From assembly GCA_021018995.1 (NCBI GenBank), contig CM037584.1:51774811-51838810 (forward strand): DNA of 64,000 nucleotides. The letters run 5' to 3'. The translations under genes were made by a program, and so were the position numbers. This document shows positions 24,781 to 36,634 of this stretch, one piece after another. This DNA is from Chloranthus sessilifolius (lineage: Eukaryota; Streptophyta; Magnoliopsida; Chloranthales; Chloranthaceae). Below the pieces are notes generated by a model. That model had not been told where the DNA came from, did no database searches, and saw only the letters and a program-made list of their open reading frames with translations. Each line of letters opens with the position of its first letter. Position 1 is the stretch's first letter.

Positions 24781-25035
24781 GTGCGCAATCCGATTAAGTG
24801 TCTTTTCCAAAGCGCATAATCGAGGAAGCTTGGGGGTCAAGGACTATAAGACTAGGTCGAGTGTAGGCCAATTGCGCACCGGTGGTAAGACGCTCAATCC
24901 GATTGCGCGTCTCATATGAGGCGCGTAATCGAGTCTCGAGGTGGTCTGGGGAAAGGAAGTCTGGTCTGAAAGGGGACTGATTGCACATGTATGGTTTTGC
25001 GTGCAATCGAATTGCGCGCGTAGTTTTAGGCGCAT
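24781..25035. repeat. GATTGCGCGC-type keyword repeats
   Basis: Several copies of GCGCAATC, GATTGCGCG, AATTGCGC and GCGCATAATCGAGG on both strands within 255 bp, with one inverted pair GATTGCAC...GTGCAATC. Another copy, GATTGCGCGCCCAATC, is at 25560. Confidence 0.55.
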
Positions 25036-25073
25036 AATTCGAGGCTGTCCGGGTCTGGGTCGAGTATGAAATG

Positions 25074-25460
25074 TCAAACTATTATTTCAGCTTGCATTTC
25101 AACTATATACTATTGTTTCAGTATATAGTCTCCCTACGTTGGGATTTGAGCCATAGAGCTATTGTTTCAGCCTGTGCTCAGCCAAGTACTATTATTTCAG
25201 TGTATGATTCTCACGTTAGGGTCATGGGGCTTGAGCCACAGAGCTATCGTTTCAGCCTGTGTTTAGCCATATACTATTGTTTCAGTATATGGTCCCAATT
25301 AGGGTTAGGGGGTCTGAAATGTCAAACTATTGTTTCAACCTGTATTTCGACTATATACTATTATTTCAGTACATAGTCTCCCTACGTTGGGATTTAAACC
25401 ACAGAGCTATTATTTCAGTCTGTGCTCAGCCATGTACTATTGTTTCAGTGTATAGTTCCC
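25074..25460. repeat. Tandem hairpin array with a constant ATTGTTTC loop
   Basis: Ten repeats of ACT/GCT-AT(T/C)(A/G)TTTC-AG, most flanked by self-complementary arms. The best is a perfect 10-bp stem, ACTATATACT (25102-25111) with AGTATATAGT (25120-25129), around loop ATTGTTTC. Another, CCATATACT with AGTATATGG, lies at 25267-25292. A larger unit of about 245 bp (beginning GAAATGTCAAACTATT) repeats from about 25070 and again from about 25316, incomplete. Short open frames through it are artefacts of the repeat. Confidence 0.75.
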
Positions 25461-25825
25461 GATGGTTGTATAGCTTTTGTTTATGTTAGAGTGATAGAAA
25501 TGTCCTGTTCTTTCTTTTGCCACTTTGCTTCTACATTTAAGCAGGCTTGCCACATGATTGATTGCGCGCCCAATCTTCCAACTATTAACCAAGGGAAGAT
25601 TGAGCTATCACAAAGGTATCAAAGTATCCAGATATCAAAGCGGATTCTGAAATTAGATTTAGGATTACTATCTGACGGCATGGGTTTTTGGGTAAGGAAA
25701 AATTCGGGTTGTCACAAATTATGTGATTCAACAATTGAATGCATTGAATCATACTATAGAGATCATATCTTGTGGGAATCTTTTGGCATAAAAGATATTT
25801 AGATCATTGCCTTCGAGAGAAGGCT

Positions 25826-26620
25826 TAGAGCATCTCCAACCGAGCTCTTCAAATTTAACTGTTAGACATGCTGATGTGGCTAAAATTTGAAGAGTCGAAA
25901 TTGTATGGTAAAATTTGAGTGTCTTATTTCTCCTCCAACGGCAATCTTTAATTTATATATTTTTTATAGCCCCCTCTCTTCCAATGGTCAAATTTTTAGA
26001 ATAAAATAATATTTTTTTACTTTTTAAGAGTGGAAAGAGGCTCCTCAATTTCAAACAGTAAAAAGAGTTTGGTTGGAGGGCATTTTGATAAAAGGTACCT
26101 CTATTAGCACCCACGCATTCTCTGAAAGCGCCCACGTTGGAAAGTAATTGAAAATCATTGATTGCTTCAAATCAGACGATGGAGATTGTTTTTCACCCCG
26201 ATCTTCCTTAAAAGGGATCTTGAGATCATTTCTCACCTATCGGACGATCAATTTTTCATTCCACATATCACCAATCCCCAAAAAATGACCCTTGAATCCC
26301 ATGGCACACATCATGCTCAAACGTGATTTTAGGGGAACAATTGGGGGATCTGTGACATGTGGAATAAAAAATTGACCGTCTGATAAGTGAGAAATTATCT
26401 CAAGATCCATTGAGTGGAAGAATTAGGTGAAACATGATCTCCATCATCTGATCTAAAGCAACCAATAGTTTTGAAGGGGATGCACACGTGGGCACTTTCA
26501 GAGATTGCGTGGGTGCTAATAGAAGTATCCTTTGATAAGTCCGGCTCTTCAAAAGTAACTGTTGCACCTGTCGACATGGATTTGAAGAGTCAGTTGGAAA
26601 AGCTCTGTTTGGATATGGGG
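25826..26620. mobile_element. Long foldback element (~795 bp, near-complete hairpin)
   Basis: Left GAGCATCTCCAACCGAGCTC and right ends mirror each other, and the match continues inward: GAGATCATTTCTCAC pairs with the GTGAGAAATTATCTC region, and CAATTTTTCATTCCACAT with ATGTGGAATAAAAAATTG. Nearly the whole length forms two arms of about 390 bp. No coding capacity; target duplication not resolved. The core resembles the foldback at 57685-57950. Confidence 0.7.
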
Positions 26621-28724
26621 AAAACAGAGGAATACTTAGATTCGCATTATATTTTCTGTAATTGTCCGTTGTTTGGAAGCTACTTAAGGGTGGGAATATA
26701 AAATACAATTTTAATTTTTACTCATTTCCGAGTGCAGAGTTTGATGGTATCCCTCAGCATTTTAATTTGCCGAGACCTCGAAAAGATAAGAGGAGTGGAG
26801 ATGAAAAAGATTATATACGGCTCTTTGGGGGCGTCACAATATGACATGGGTGGCCAATTGACCACCCAACCGTTTAGAAATAAAAAAATAAAATATAGTC
26901 TTTTCCCTTCAAAGTACAAGTCAGGCTTAATAATTCCCATTCCAAATATGGTGTACTAAAAAATATCACTTTAACCTAATGCTCAAACTATAAAAGATTA
27001 GATTTTTAAAATTATTTTCGGACAGTATTTGATTTCTTTCAACATGTTGTCGTACATCCAATCCTTAGGTTGAGCGCCATGAAACAGCTATATAGTATGT
27101 GTGTATGTACAACTTGAATTTACAAAAATCTGAAGATAAGATCACCAAGTGGAATCAAAACATCAGATCTGGATGAATTAACAAGAGCTGAGATTAGAAA
27201 TTAAGATCCGAACAAGTATATGTAACTTAGATCTTACGGATAGTCTTCTCCCATCGAAGTCGGCTTTCTGAGTCCTTCATGTAGTCTGTCATGTTACTTT
27301 TCGCTGCTTCTCTTTTAATCTTCATTATTCTTCTTATCCTACTTGCTTATGCATGTAGCATTTCAACTCTTGGTACAAAGCCTGGTTTTAGACTCTAATG
27401 AACATTTAACAAAATTATATAATACTTTCATAAATTTAATTCAGTGCTTAGTTACTAGAAATAAAATGAGGTCGATCTTTCTGAAAAATATTATGCACTT
27501 GTCTAGATGCAACCTCTGAAGCATGAGCGGGCTAGATATTACAATGAAATTACAATATTCACACCCAATTTGAGCTACTTCTCTATTATTCTTTCGTACA
27601 ATGATTTTCAGCAGGTCTCATAACAAGATATATTTTATATTAAATGAAACAAATTATAAATAAATGGGACTATTGAGCTCGAGCGCATAGTGTGAGCAAG
27701 TTGCATCTTTAATCAGCATTTGAACGGTGAATAAATATTTTTTTTTTAAATGAAGCTCAACAACCTTCGATAAATTGTCATGACACCCAGCTATTTATAA
27801 CTTATAAAAGAACCATACATTCGAATGCATATCCTCAATCATATATATATATATATATATCAACGCTTACACTTATCCACATGCCGTGATATATGTCAAC
27901 GCTTATCCACATGTCCTGATATTTTATTAGTTAGTGAAGAGGAAGGCTATCCATAAGACGAAAAGGCAGGCTATCCATAAGACCAATCATAACACTTATC
28001 CACACTAAGGATGTCATCGGAGATCATAAAGTCATTAAAATATTCCTTATGGCATGTAGAGATTTTGAATTTTGACTCTAGCGGACGGCCTGTCTCCTAG
28101 ACATAAAGTCTACGCTGCCCACGGTGCACTCTAAGATGCATGGGTTGATCACCATATACAGATTCTCTAGCTAGCTACAGATAATTTCCAAAAGTTCAAG
28201 GACCCTGACATTCGTGAAGCACAGTTTTTGATAGAGGGCTCTGACTCTGGTACACGGCCACATCTTTGATCAATCACAAAAGTTCATCTAGGCTCTAGCA
28301 GCCCATCATTAGCGTGCGTTTGGAAACCGAAGAATCACGCTGACGAGAAGATTAGTGGCCATCAATATTATTGTTCAAAAAGAGGATACATGTCTATTAG
28401 AGTGCATTGACCCAACGACTCAAATGTTCCACCCAGTGTGGTTTTGGGGCCACTTGAGTCTCTTACTCTCTAATAGCCTGGATTGTTCAAAGTTTTGTGT
28501 CAAGTGGCATAAATAGGGGTCTAACCTTAATGAAATGGTGATAATTCATTAAGAAATCTCCATAAAAATAATTAATCTTAGAAGACGAAAAACAATCTTC
28601 CTCTAATTCAATGTGGTCAACAGTATTAACGGTGAAATATTACCTAAAATATGGATGCAACTTTTGAGCTGTGGACTAACCGATTAGGAAAACTATTAAT
28701 GGTAGACAGGTTTTTATGGACAAT
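26621..28724. other. Unassigned intergenic sequence
   Basis: No supported gene. A pure (AT)n microsatellite lies at about 27840-27861, followed by two partly repeated phrases CAACGCTTA...CCACATG between 27862 and 27925. Confidence 0.5.
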
Positions 28725-28732
28725 ATTGCAAG

Positions 28733-28955
28733 TATGGTATCAAAAATAGGCTAATACCGATTTGTACTAATTTCTCAGCAAATCGACACGTATCGGTATC
28801 TCAACTCAGTATCGGTATCAATTTTGGCAAATACCTCTATTTTCTGTTTTAGAAAATAAAAATAAAAAATTAGGCCGATAAGTATCGGTATCGGCCGAGT
28901 CGTATCGGTCCTCGATGGATCGATACCTGAGTCCGATACCGATTTTAATACCTTG
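28733..28955. mobile_element. Short hAT-like element, GATACC/GGTATC rich (223 bp)
   Basis: Starts TATGGTATCAAAA and ends TAATACCTTG; the tips are imperfect inverted repeats. Flanks ATTGCAAG (28725-28732) and ATTGCAGG (28956-28963) match at 7 of 8 bases, a probable 8-bp duplication. The interior repeats CGGTATCGG/CGATACC. Same family as 42210-42495. Confidence 0.7.
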
Positions 28956-28963
28956 ATTGCAGG

Positions 28964-29766
28964 TAGCTTATGTGGTGCGATATGACTATCTGCAGTGTTT
29001 GGGCACCAATTCGAGTGCAGCTACTAACATCGCGCCACATAAGTTGCCTGCAATATTATTTATAAAAAATTATCCACCGTATAACACTGTCCAACGGATT
29101 ATGAGGTTTTGGATCATTGGGCTTGACTTTCTCAACTCTGAACGAAAGGACTCCCCCACCTATCAAAGTGAGGGACGACCATGGCACTGAATCTTAACTA
29201 GAAAATTGGCTCCTGCAAAAGTGGGAGTTGCCATCTGCAATCTATGTCATCCACTCAATGCACTTAGAGGAGTACACTGGTCCAACCACACCCGATCATA
29301 CTTCTTAAAGCTAGCTCATACCACACCTGATTATTAATCGATGCAGGCTGGGCCAGCCCATTTATGAATCGGGCTTAACTTATACCCGCACATGTCGGGT
29401 CGGGGTAGGCTAGGTTGTGGGCCACCTTCAATTTCTATGTAAATTAACTCATTTAATGTATTCAGATGGGCTAAAACTGACTGATTTTAATCTGGTTTTT
29501 GAGATTAGCCCATACCGGCCCGGCTTTGTAATTATTTAAGCAAGGCCAGTCCAGTCCATTTATGCATCGGGCCTACGTACCTAACCCCATACCGAGCCCA
29601 TTGCAGGTCAGTCCGGGCTACGCTCAATCTCGGACTGTTACGACCCGTAACCTGGGCCAGTTGAGCCACAGCCATTAATCCCATCCCTGAGACTTAAATG
29701 TGCTAGGCCTTTACTAGGGACAACAGTTTCTGCTGTAGGGCCCAATTGAGTCCTCTGGGGCTCGCC
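28964..29766. other. Unassigned, with GGGCC/GGGTCGGG-rich repeat
   Basis: From about 29330 to 29660 the sequence is rich in GGGCCAGCCCATTTATG, GGTCGGGG and CGGCCCGG words in both orientations, probably a decayed short DNA transposon. No limits found. Confidence 0.35.
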
Positions 29767-29769
29767 CAT

Positions 29770-29913
29770 CACTACAAAAATAAGGTGTTTTATCGGTACT
29801 TGCTATTAAGATAAATTTTTATAACAGCAAAACTAACAACGGTAGTTTTTGGTAGCGATAGTAGCAGTTTTTTTAACAAAATATTGCCGCTAATAGTCTT
29901 ATTTTTTATAGTG
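29770..29913. mobile_element. Miniature CACTA-type element (144 bp)
   Basis: Starts CACTACAAAAATAAG and ends CTTATTTTTTATAGTG, inverted repeats of the CACTA class, and is flanked by the 3-bp duplication CAT (29767-29769, 29914-29916), the size expected for CACTA/En-Spm elements. Non-coding. Confidence 0.8.
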
Positions 29914-29916
29914 CAT

Positions 29917-31150
29917 TTACAGAAGAACAAGTCAAGCTTAGGCATGACGCTTCGATTAATTTTATTTTATTTTTGAGGCGTTGGCGTTAGCGGAGTGTCA
30001 CCGCTATCGAGGTGTAGACGCCTTATTTTTGGGATGCCGGCACTTCGCTGTGGAGGTGTTAACATTTCACTATCAGGAGTCCACATTTTTTAATTAAAAT
30101 ATATAAAAAAAAACATGTCTGGCACTTTCTTTAAAAAATAGAGAAAAGAAAAAGCTTTTAAAAAAATAAAATCAAGAATAAAAGCGTTAACAGTATTAAA
30201 ATATTTTAAAAGTCTACCTCTAATTAATAAAATAATTTCCATGTCACCCATCATTTTACAAAAAATACGTAGAGTAGAAATATCTCTAAGAGAATATTGT
30301 TACATCATGCGCTTCATCTAACACCGTCGATATGATAGATCCTCAAACAAAGGTAAACGAAATCCCAATACTTGCTTCCAAAAGTATCTTAACCGCCGCA
30401 AGCAACCCAACTGATTGAGTACGTCTATTTGCGTACGTCTATTGCAAGTAAAGCAAAATCTCAACAATTCATTGCCCTCACTCGTACTCTTGTCGTTTCC
30501 ATCTTTATTCGGAACAAAGTTCCCAATCATGCGCATCATTATATGTGACGTCACACGCTTCATAAGATTATCAACCTTCAGCGAAAGTCGGCTTGTCACA
30601 GGATTAAGCAATGATTTAACTAATTTTTCAATTATACTATAGACCAAACTCTTAAAACTAAAGATATTTTTATTTATAACCTAAAATTCATTTTTCTCGC
30701 TTTGAATTAAATGTTAGAGATATTTGTTTACCAAAATAAATTTTAAGATAATGAACCACCATCACATGATCATATTTTGACTCCTCATGCCACGCAACCT
30801 AAAAAAATAACATGATCATAACCTACATTAAAAGTGATTTTCATATCAGTTTTTGGAATTTGTTCTTAGTGTAAATAAAATTTGACCGTCTGATGCAATG
30901 AAATCTCAAGATCTCTAGTGTCAAAAGAGTGGAACAATAAAAAAATCATTGTATGAATTAAATCAGTCGACAGAAAACCGGGTTGTAAAGGAAGAATTTC
31001 GATATGTAAATAAAACTATTCGAAAGTAAAAAGTAATTGCACACGTAGCTTAATGGTGCTTACGTGTTCAAATGAGGAACGGTGGGTGCGTATTAACGCA
31101 CAGAGCGCAGATTAGCATGTCGTAGAAAACAGTGGAAATAAAACCAGCCA
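29917..31150. other. Upstream flank of the arabinofuranosidase gene
   Basis: AT-rich with no supported gene. A 109-codon minus-strand frame at 30318-30647 matches nothing I recognise. The stretch just before 31150 should hold the gene's promoter; no clear TATA box could be assigned. Confidence 0.4.
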
Positions 31151-31159
31151 GTAGTGTTC

Positions 31160-31229
31160 CCTCACAACTATTGCATGATCGCTAGTTCTCCACTGCCCAA
31201 CAGTCTTGCAATTGAATTTCCCTCCCTCC

Positions 31230-31284
<55 letters not shown>

Positions 31285-31323
31285 AAAATCAGAAATGTTC
31301 ATTTGATTGGAACCCTTAACCAT
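31160..31323 (+). promoter_or_regulatory. Probable 5' leader exon with (TC)n tract
   Basis: A (TC)n tract of about 48 bp (31232-31280), typical of plant transcript leaders, is followed by a strong splice donor at 31324 (GTAAGT after CCAT). An acceptor TTTTTTCTGTTAG ends at 31766, 77 bp before the start codon, so a 5' UTR intron of about 443 bp is likely. The start of this exon is a guess. Confidence 0.45.
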
Positions 31324-31843
31324 GTAAGTTAGCATTACTTAATTATTCAATCACTTAATCATTTTCGTTTATTTTATGTTTTTTTTTTATTTTTTTGCGA
31401 AAAATCACTTAATCAAATTTAAATAGAACAACCACGTATTCTTTTTTTTTTTTTTTTAATAATTAACAACCACGTATTCTTTTTGCTTTCTGTAGAACAA
31501 TTTCTAGGTTTCTTATTGTATTGAAAGTTGTAATTTCATATAAAAATTTCCCCTGCTTTTATTAAGATTCATTGTTTTTTTTCTACTATAAATCTAGTTA
31601 ATTGTGCTTGGAATCGGTGCAGCTGCGATCGATTTTACACTTAAAATGTATGATCGTAAGAGAAGTTTGTTATAGATATTAATTGTATTTCTATACTTTG
31701 GTGATATTAATTGAATTTTTTATATTTTGATGGTATGTTTTTATTTCATTAATTTTTTTCTGTTAGATTGATTACATGTGAGCATATAACTGAATTATAC
31801 AGTATGTTTACGCTGAATCAGTGGCTTAGGCGGTGGGAAAAGG

Positions 31844-32014
31844 ATGGATGCTCATCGGAGATCTCTCGGTGTTTTGTTATACACGATATTTGTGTTATAC
31901 GCTTTGCATCGAAGTTTTGTCTGCGGAACCAAGGCCACTGTTCCTGCGAGCCTAATTGTAGATACCTCGTTTACCCGCCCGATTCCTGATAATCTGTTTG
32001 GCATATTTTTTGAG
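31844..32014 (+). CDS. ASD1: ASD exon 1 (residues 1-57)
   Basis: Holds the signal peptide and the GIFFE motif. Donor GTGATC follows; intron 1 is 1668 bp (32015-33682). An out-of-frame ATG at 31804 opens an upstream frame overlapping this start. Confidence 0.9.
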
Positions 32015-35000
32015 GTGATCCATGTGCTTATATTTTTTTGAATTTTTTATGTTTAGTATTAAACACAATTTTTTGAGGTATATATTATTGATTTGTACTA
32101 TGTAGAATCCTAAAACTTATGGCCAGGGGATCAATTGATGTTAATTGTTGTTTTATTGCACTTTCTTTTATCAACAACATTAAAAAAAAAAAAAAAAAAA
32201 AACATTTCTAATAAAGATGGCAAACAATTCCCACTAGATAGTATTGAAGGCACACCAGCAGCCTCCAGAGCACCTTGATGTTGTGGGCAATGGCTGGTGA
32301 GAGAGAGAGAGGGGAAAAAACACTAATTTCAATCACTTATATACATAACCTTCAATTATTGAGGACAACAGCTAACTATTGACAATAGCATGCCAACCAA
32401 GGAAGCATGGATACTTCATTTTTGGCAACGTACCCGTATCGTATCCGTATCGGATACCGATACTTGAGGGATATGGCTGCATGCATATCCTGAGCATTTC
32501 TTGGAAAAAAAATTAAAAGAAGAAGAAATCAGACTGCAAGTTTGGGATTTAAGGCTTTTCAGAAGAGAAGAAGAAATCAAAGGAGAGCCTACCATCGTGC
32601 AGCCTACCTATTTGAAATCAGTCTATAAGATTTTTTTTGTTTCTTTTTTGTTTTTTTTTCTTAAGTTCATTAACCTAAAATATACCTAAAAATATATTTT
32701 TAAAAATAATTTTTAAATGCACGTATCCCCCCGTATTGTATCCTAATTTTTTTATAATTGTCTTATCGCCGTACCCGTATCGTACCTATGTCATACTTCT
32801 TAGATGCCAACATGTTCTACGAGATCCATGGCATAGTTGTGTTGAGTAAGAGATAGGCCGTAAAAAATAAATAAACTAAATGCACCCCCTCACCCGCCAA
32901 TATAAAGAGAAGGAAAAGGAATAAGGTAAATGGGATACAAAGGAGATTGTTTGAGGTGCTGAAAAATGTCTAGGTAATAGCAAAGAGCTGATGAAAAAGA
33001 ATGAGATAGAAACTATGAGAGGGGGAAGAACTTACTCTATTTTGGTTTAATTCCAAAGAAGAGATTGATAATGAAAAAGAACGAGATTGAAACAATGAGA
33101 AGGAGAAGAATTAGCATATCAAGTAGTTTTACCAGAGTGCCTTTAGGCTTAATGCATGAAGTATGTATACTCTAACATGCCGTTCATGTTGTTAAGCCTT
33201 CAAAAATTTCCATAAGTATCTTGGTCCACTTTCTTTTATTTTTATGATAGGAATTTTCTTTGAACACAAATGAGTTAAGATATTCGGTTAAATGAATTAA
33301 GATATTCAGACATTTAACCGATATGTGTCTCACACTGGAGTCTGTCTCCTGCATTTCTGTGACCACTGTTGGAATTATAGTTTTTCAATCTAGGGCATAC
33401 ATTGGGTATGCTTATATTACATATTCAATACTTCCTAAGTCCTTATGTATTGGAACTAATTATATAGATTCCCTTTGATCCATTTAAATTATTTGCAGGG
33501 CATCTCAAATCTAGTATTTACAATTTTTCTTGAATGAATTAGACCTAGAATGGTGATATTTGGTGTTAAGAAGTACAATTTAAACAACTTATTTAATACA
33601 TGCCTACCTTAAGGATTTGGGGATGTATAAATATTTTTGTTGGTATTTTAGAATAATTAGAACCCGGAACTCCTTTCTGCAGGAGATCAACCATGCGGGA
33701 GCTGGCGGGCTATGGGCAGAGCTTGTAAGCAACCGGGGTAATGTGAATTCTTGAAATGCTGCATGTTGATCTTTGAATGAAGTATAAGATTACATTTTAA
33801 ATATAATTTTCAATAATTGTGTAAGTTATCAACAAAATTACGGAGATAGCGGTCACATTTCAGCTTGAATTCCCGATGCATTTTCTATTTATTATTACAA
33901 CTCTAATGTTGTTTCGTTCTCAGGTTTTGAAGCTGGGGGCCCTAACACTCCATCTAACATTGATCCTTGGTCCATAATTGGGAATGAGTCAACAATAATA
34001 GTATCAACTGAACGTTCATCATGTTTTGATCGTAATAAGGTCGCTCTTCGTATGGAAGTACTGTGTGACAGTGACGGCTCCAATATTTGTCCGGCCGGTG
34101 GAGTTGGAGTCTATAATCCTGGTTTCTGGGGCATGGTATGAGATGGTGGATACTTACTTTGTGACAAAATGATTGATCTTTCCACATTATTTTATGCAAC
34201 TTACCTTTATGTTAAAGAGATGGGACATTTTTTAAATAAGTTAATCTCTATGTTTTATTTGATTGTTAATACATATATAACTATCTTATATTATCATGTA
34301 TAGATGGTCCCTAGGTTCTCTGGCTGGGTAACTAATATGAGTCTGCCAGATCCTCACTCCCACATTAGATCCCACTCCCGATCCTAATCTGTGAAACTAG
34401 AGGAAAATATGTTACTTTGTTCCATAATTAGTAGTTCTTCGTAAGTCGAAGCAAATTTCATATTCTGATTGTTTCTTATAAATATTATGCTCAGTTTGAT
34501 ACTTTATTTATTATTATTATTATCATTTATTTTTTTGTATTCTTTCTAGAATATTGAGCAAGGGAAGACCTACAAAGTGGTTCTGCATGTTAGATCACAA
34601 GACTCAATGAATTTGTCGGTTTCGCTAACAAGCTCAGATGGATCACAACAGCTAGCCACCACCAACCTTATGTGAGTATCTTTTATTGATGTTCTGTAGT
34701 TAGTGTGATTTAGTGCCCCACAGTACTGATTCTAATATGGGTTCCTGTTTCATACTCTGTTTGTTCCTGCAGATTTTCTACCACAGATGTTTCTGACTGG
34801 ATAAAGGTGGAGCTCCTATTGGAATCCAAAGGAACCGACCACACTGCAAGACTTCAACTGACAACTACTAGAAGAGGAGTAATTTGGCTTGATCAAGTAT
34901 CGGCCTTGCCCTCTGACACTTACAAGGTATATGTTCTTTCGGAATTGTTCTTGTAATTACTTCTGATTGAAATACTAACATTCTGGAACTCGAGGAAGAG

Positions 35001-36587
35001 TACATAAAATTAAGATTTTAAAAGCACACACCAGATTTTAAAAGTACATAAAATTAACTGAAAGGTATTCACATTTGATCCTCAACAAAATTAAAATTAT
35101 GAGTTGATTTCAAGTATCTCAGAGCCTGCTCTGATACCATGTGAAGAGTGAAAATGAGCAGCAAAAACTGTTGCTGATTGTGTTGTATTTATACTGGTAT
35201 TGTGTGGTAAATTACCCACATTTGAAAAGAGAATTACAGGAATGCGCCCTTTAGATAGAATCCACTAAAGTATGTATATTCTAACAGGAGAAAAATATCC
35301 AATTATTTATCTTCCTGTATATTCTGGGAGATCTCCTAAATTCCGAATTGAGTTGATAAACTACCTCGCTATTTTTGTGCTGCAACCTGCAAGTACTCTT
35401 GAATCCTATCTTTGTAGCAAAAAATGGAGTTGGGAGAGGACATCTTTTTTGGTTTCTTGTACCCATTTTCTAAAGATTGTATGTTTTTTTTTTGTAGGGA
35501 TGCCTTTTTGTATTGATACGAAAAAAATCGTTAGTTTTCCTTTCAGAATGCATTGGTTAATTTTGACTCGCTTCAACAGTTGTTCCTGTGAAGAAACTAT
35601 TTCCAGTTTGTTGCAAACAAACAGTCTAACTGAGTGAGCCCAAGAGAAAGTTTACAACCATTAAAATTTGCCAACCTAATATGTAGGTTAGGCTTTTCAG
35701 AATGACCCTGTACCCTACTGTAAACATCTCTTGGGTTATACAATGAGGTTGTGGAATATATCTTTGTCTATCTGAACCTGATAACCAAAAAAAAAAAAAA
35801 TGGTAAGAGACACTGCAATAGATTAAAGGAATAACCTCAAGGGGTTAGGCAACCTGGCCAGGTACCTGCCTCCAAAAGCAGGAGACCTGAGTTCTAATCC
35901 CCTCCCTCCCTTGAGGCCACCTTAGGGATTTATATCCCGTGCTGGCCTGGCATGTGCTAACTGGGGGTGTGCATGTGCCCCTGGGATTTGGTGGGTGCTC
36001 TAAGAGGCCCGGATACCCAGGTTATCAAAAAAAAAAAAGATAAAAGGAATGATTTAACTACTTTTCAAGGACATTATGGGGTCGAAAGTGGAAAAACAAT
36101 TCAAAAACCAACTCGATGCTCACTTGAAACTTGCTGTATTACGCAATGAGAACATAAAATTCCAAAATTTACACTACTTATTAGAAGAAATTATTTACTG
36201 CAAGTTCAGTTTTTATTCGATCGATTCAAAACTTGGAGATTGTGTAACAAGAAATCTATGTAAAATATTTTCATAAAATTTCCTTGAAGCTGATATAATT
36301 CTGTTAAATCTTCCTCAATTTGTCACTATGCTTGTACCCAAAAAATCACATGAATCAAGATCTACACTACCATACCTTTCCCACATTGAACCGATGATGC
36401 GGTCATATGACTCTTGACATCAATACAACGTTTTCCATAGCCTTGGATGATCACTTCAATGATTTTGTTAGTTTAGAAATGGAGAACACAATAAATGTTT
36501 TTGGGGGAATAAGATGATTTGGGTTAGTTACTCTATGTAGTTAAACTAGTAGGGATAAATATGGAGAGAAAAGTTTATTTATCTCTA

Positions 36588-36634
<47 letters not shown>

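Larger units (their letters stand above)
23801..25716 (-). repeat. LTR-like sequence, reverse orientation, limits uncertain
   Basis: Read on the minus strand the right edge (25716 leftwards) begins TGTGACAACCCGAATTTTTCC-like, a common start of plant gypsy LTRs. The interior is non-coding and contains GCGCAAT-rich and hairpin arrays, as in the other LTRs here. A left end could not be fixed; one weak candidate is at 24309, preceded by AATTA as is the right side. Confidence 0.35.

Noticed and set aside
25074..25460. CRISPR array
   Set aside because: Repeats are spaced but the spacers are themselves repeated and the context is a plant genome; it is a tandem hairpin repeat.
24309..25716. Complete solo LTR on the minus strand
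   Set aside because: The right edge looks like an LTR start and AATTA occurs at both candidate flanks, but the proposed left end does not resemble an LTR 3' end and 5 bp of AT-rich match is weak.
30318..30647. 109-codon minus-strand frame upstream of the ASD gene
   Set aside because: No family resemblance, no splice or poly(A) context; kept only as unassigned flank.
31232..31280. (TC)n tract as a transposon boundary
   Set aside because: CT-rich tracts are usual in plant 5' leaders and a good splice donor follows; no inverted repeat or TSD.
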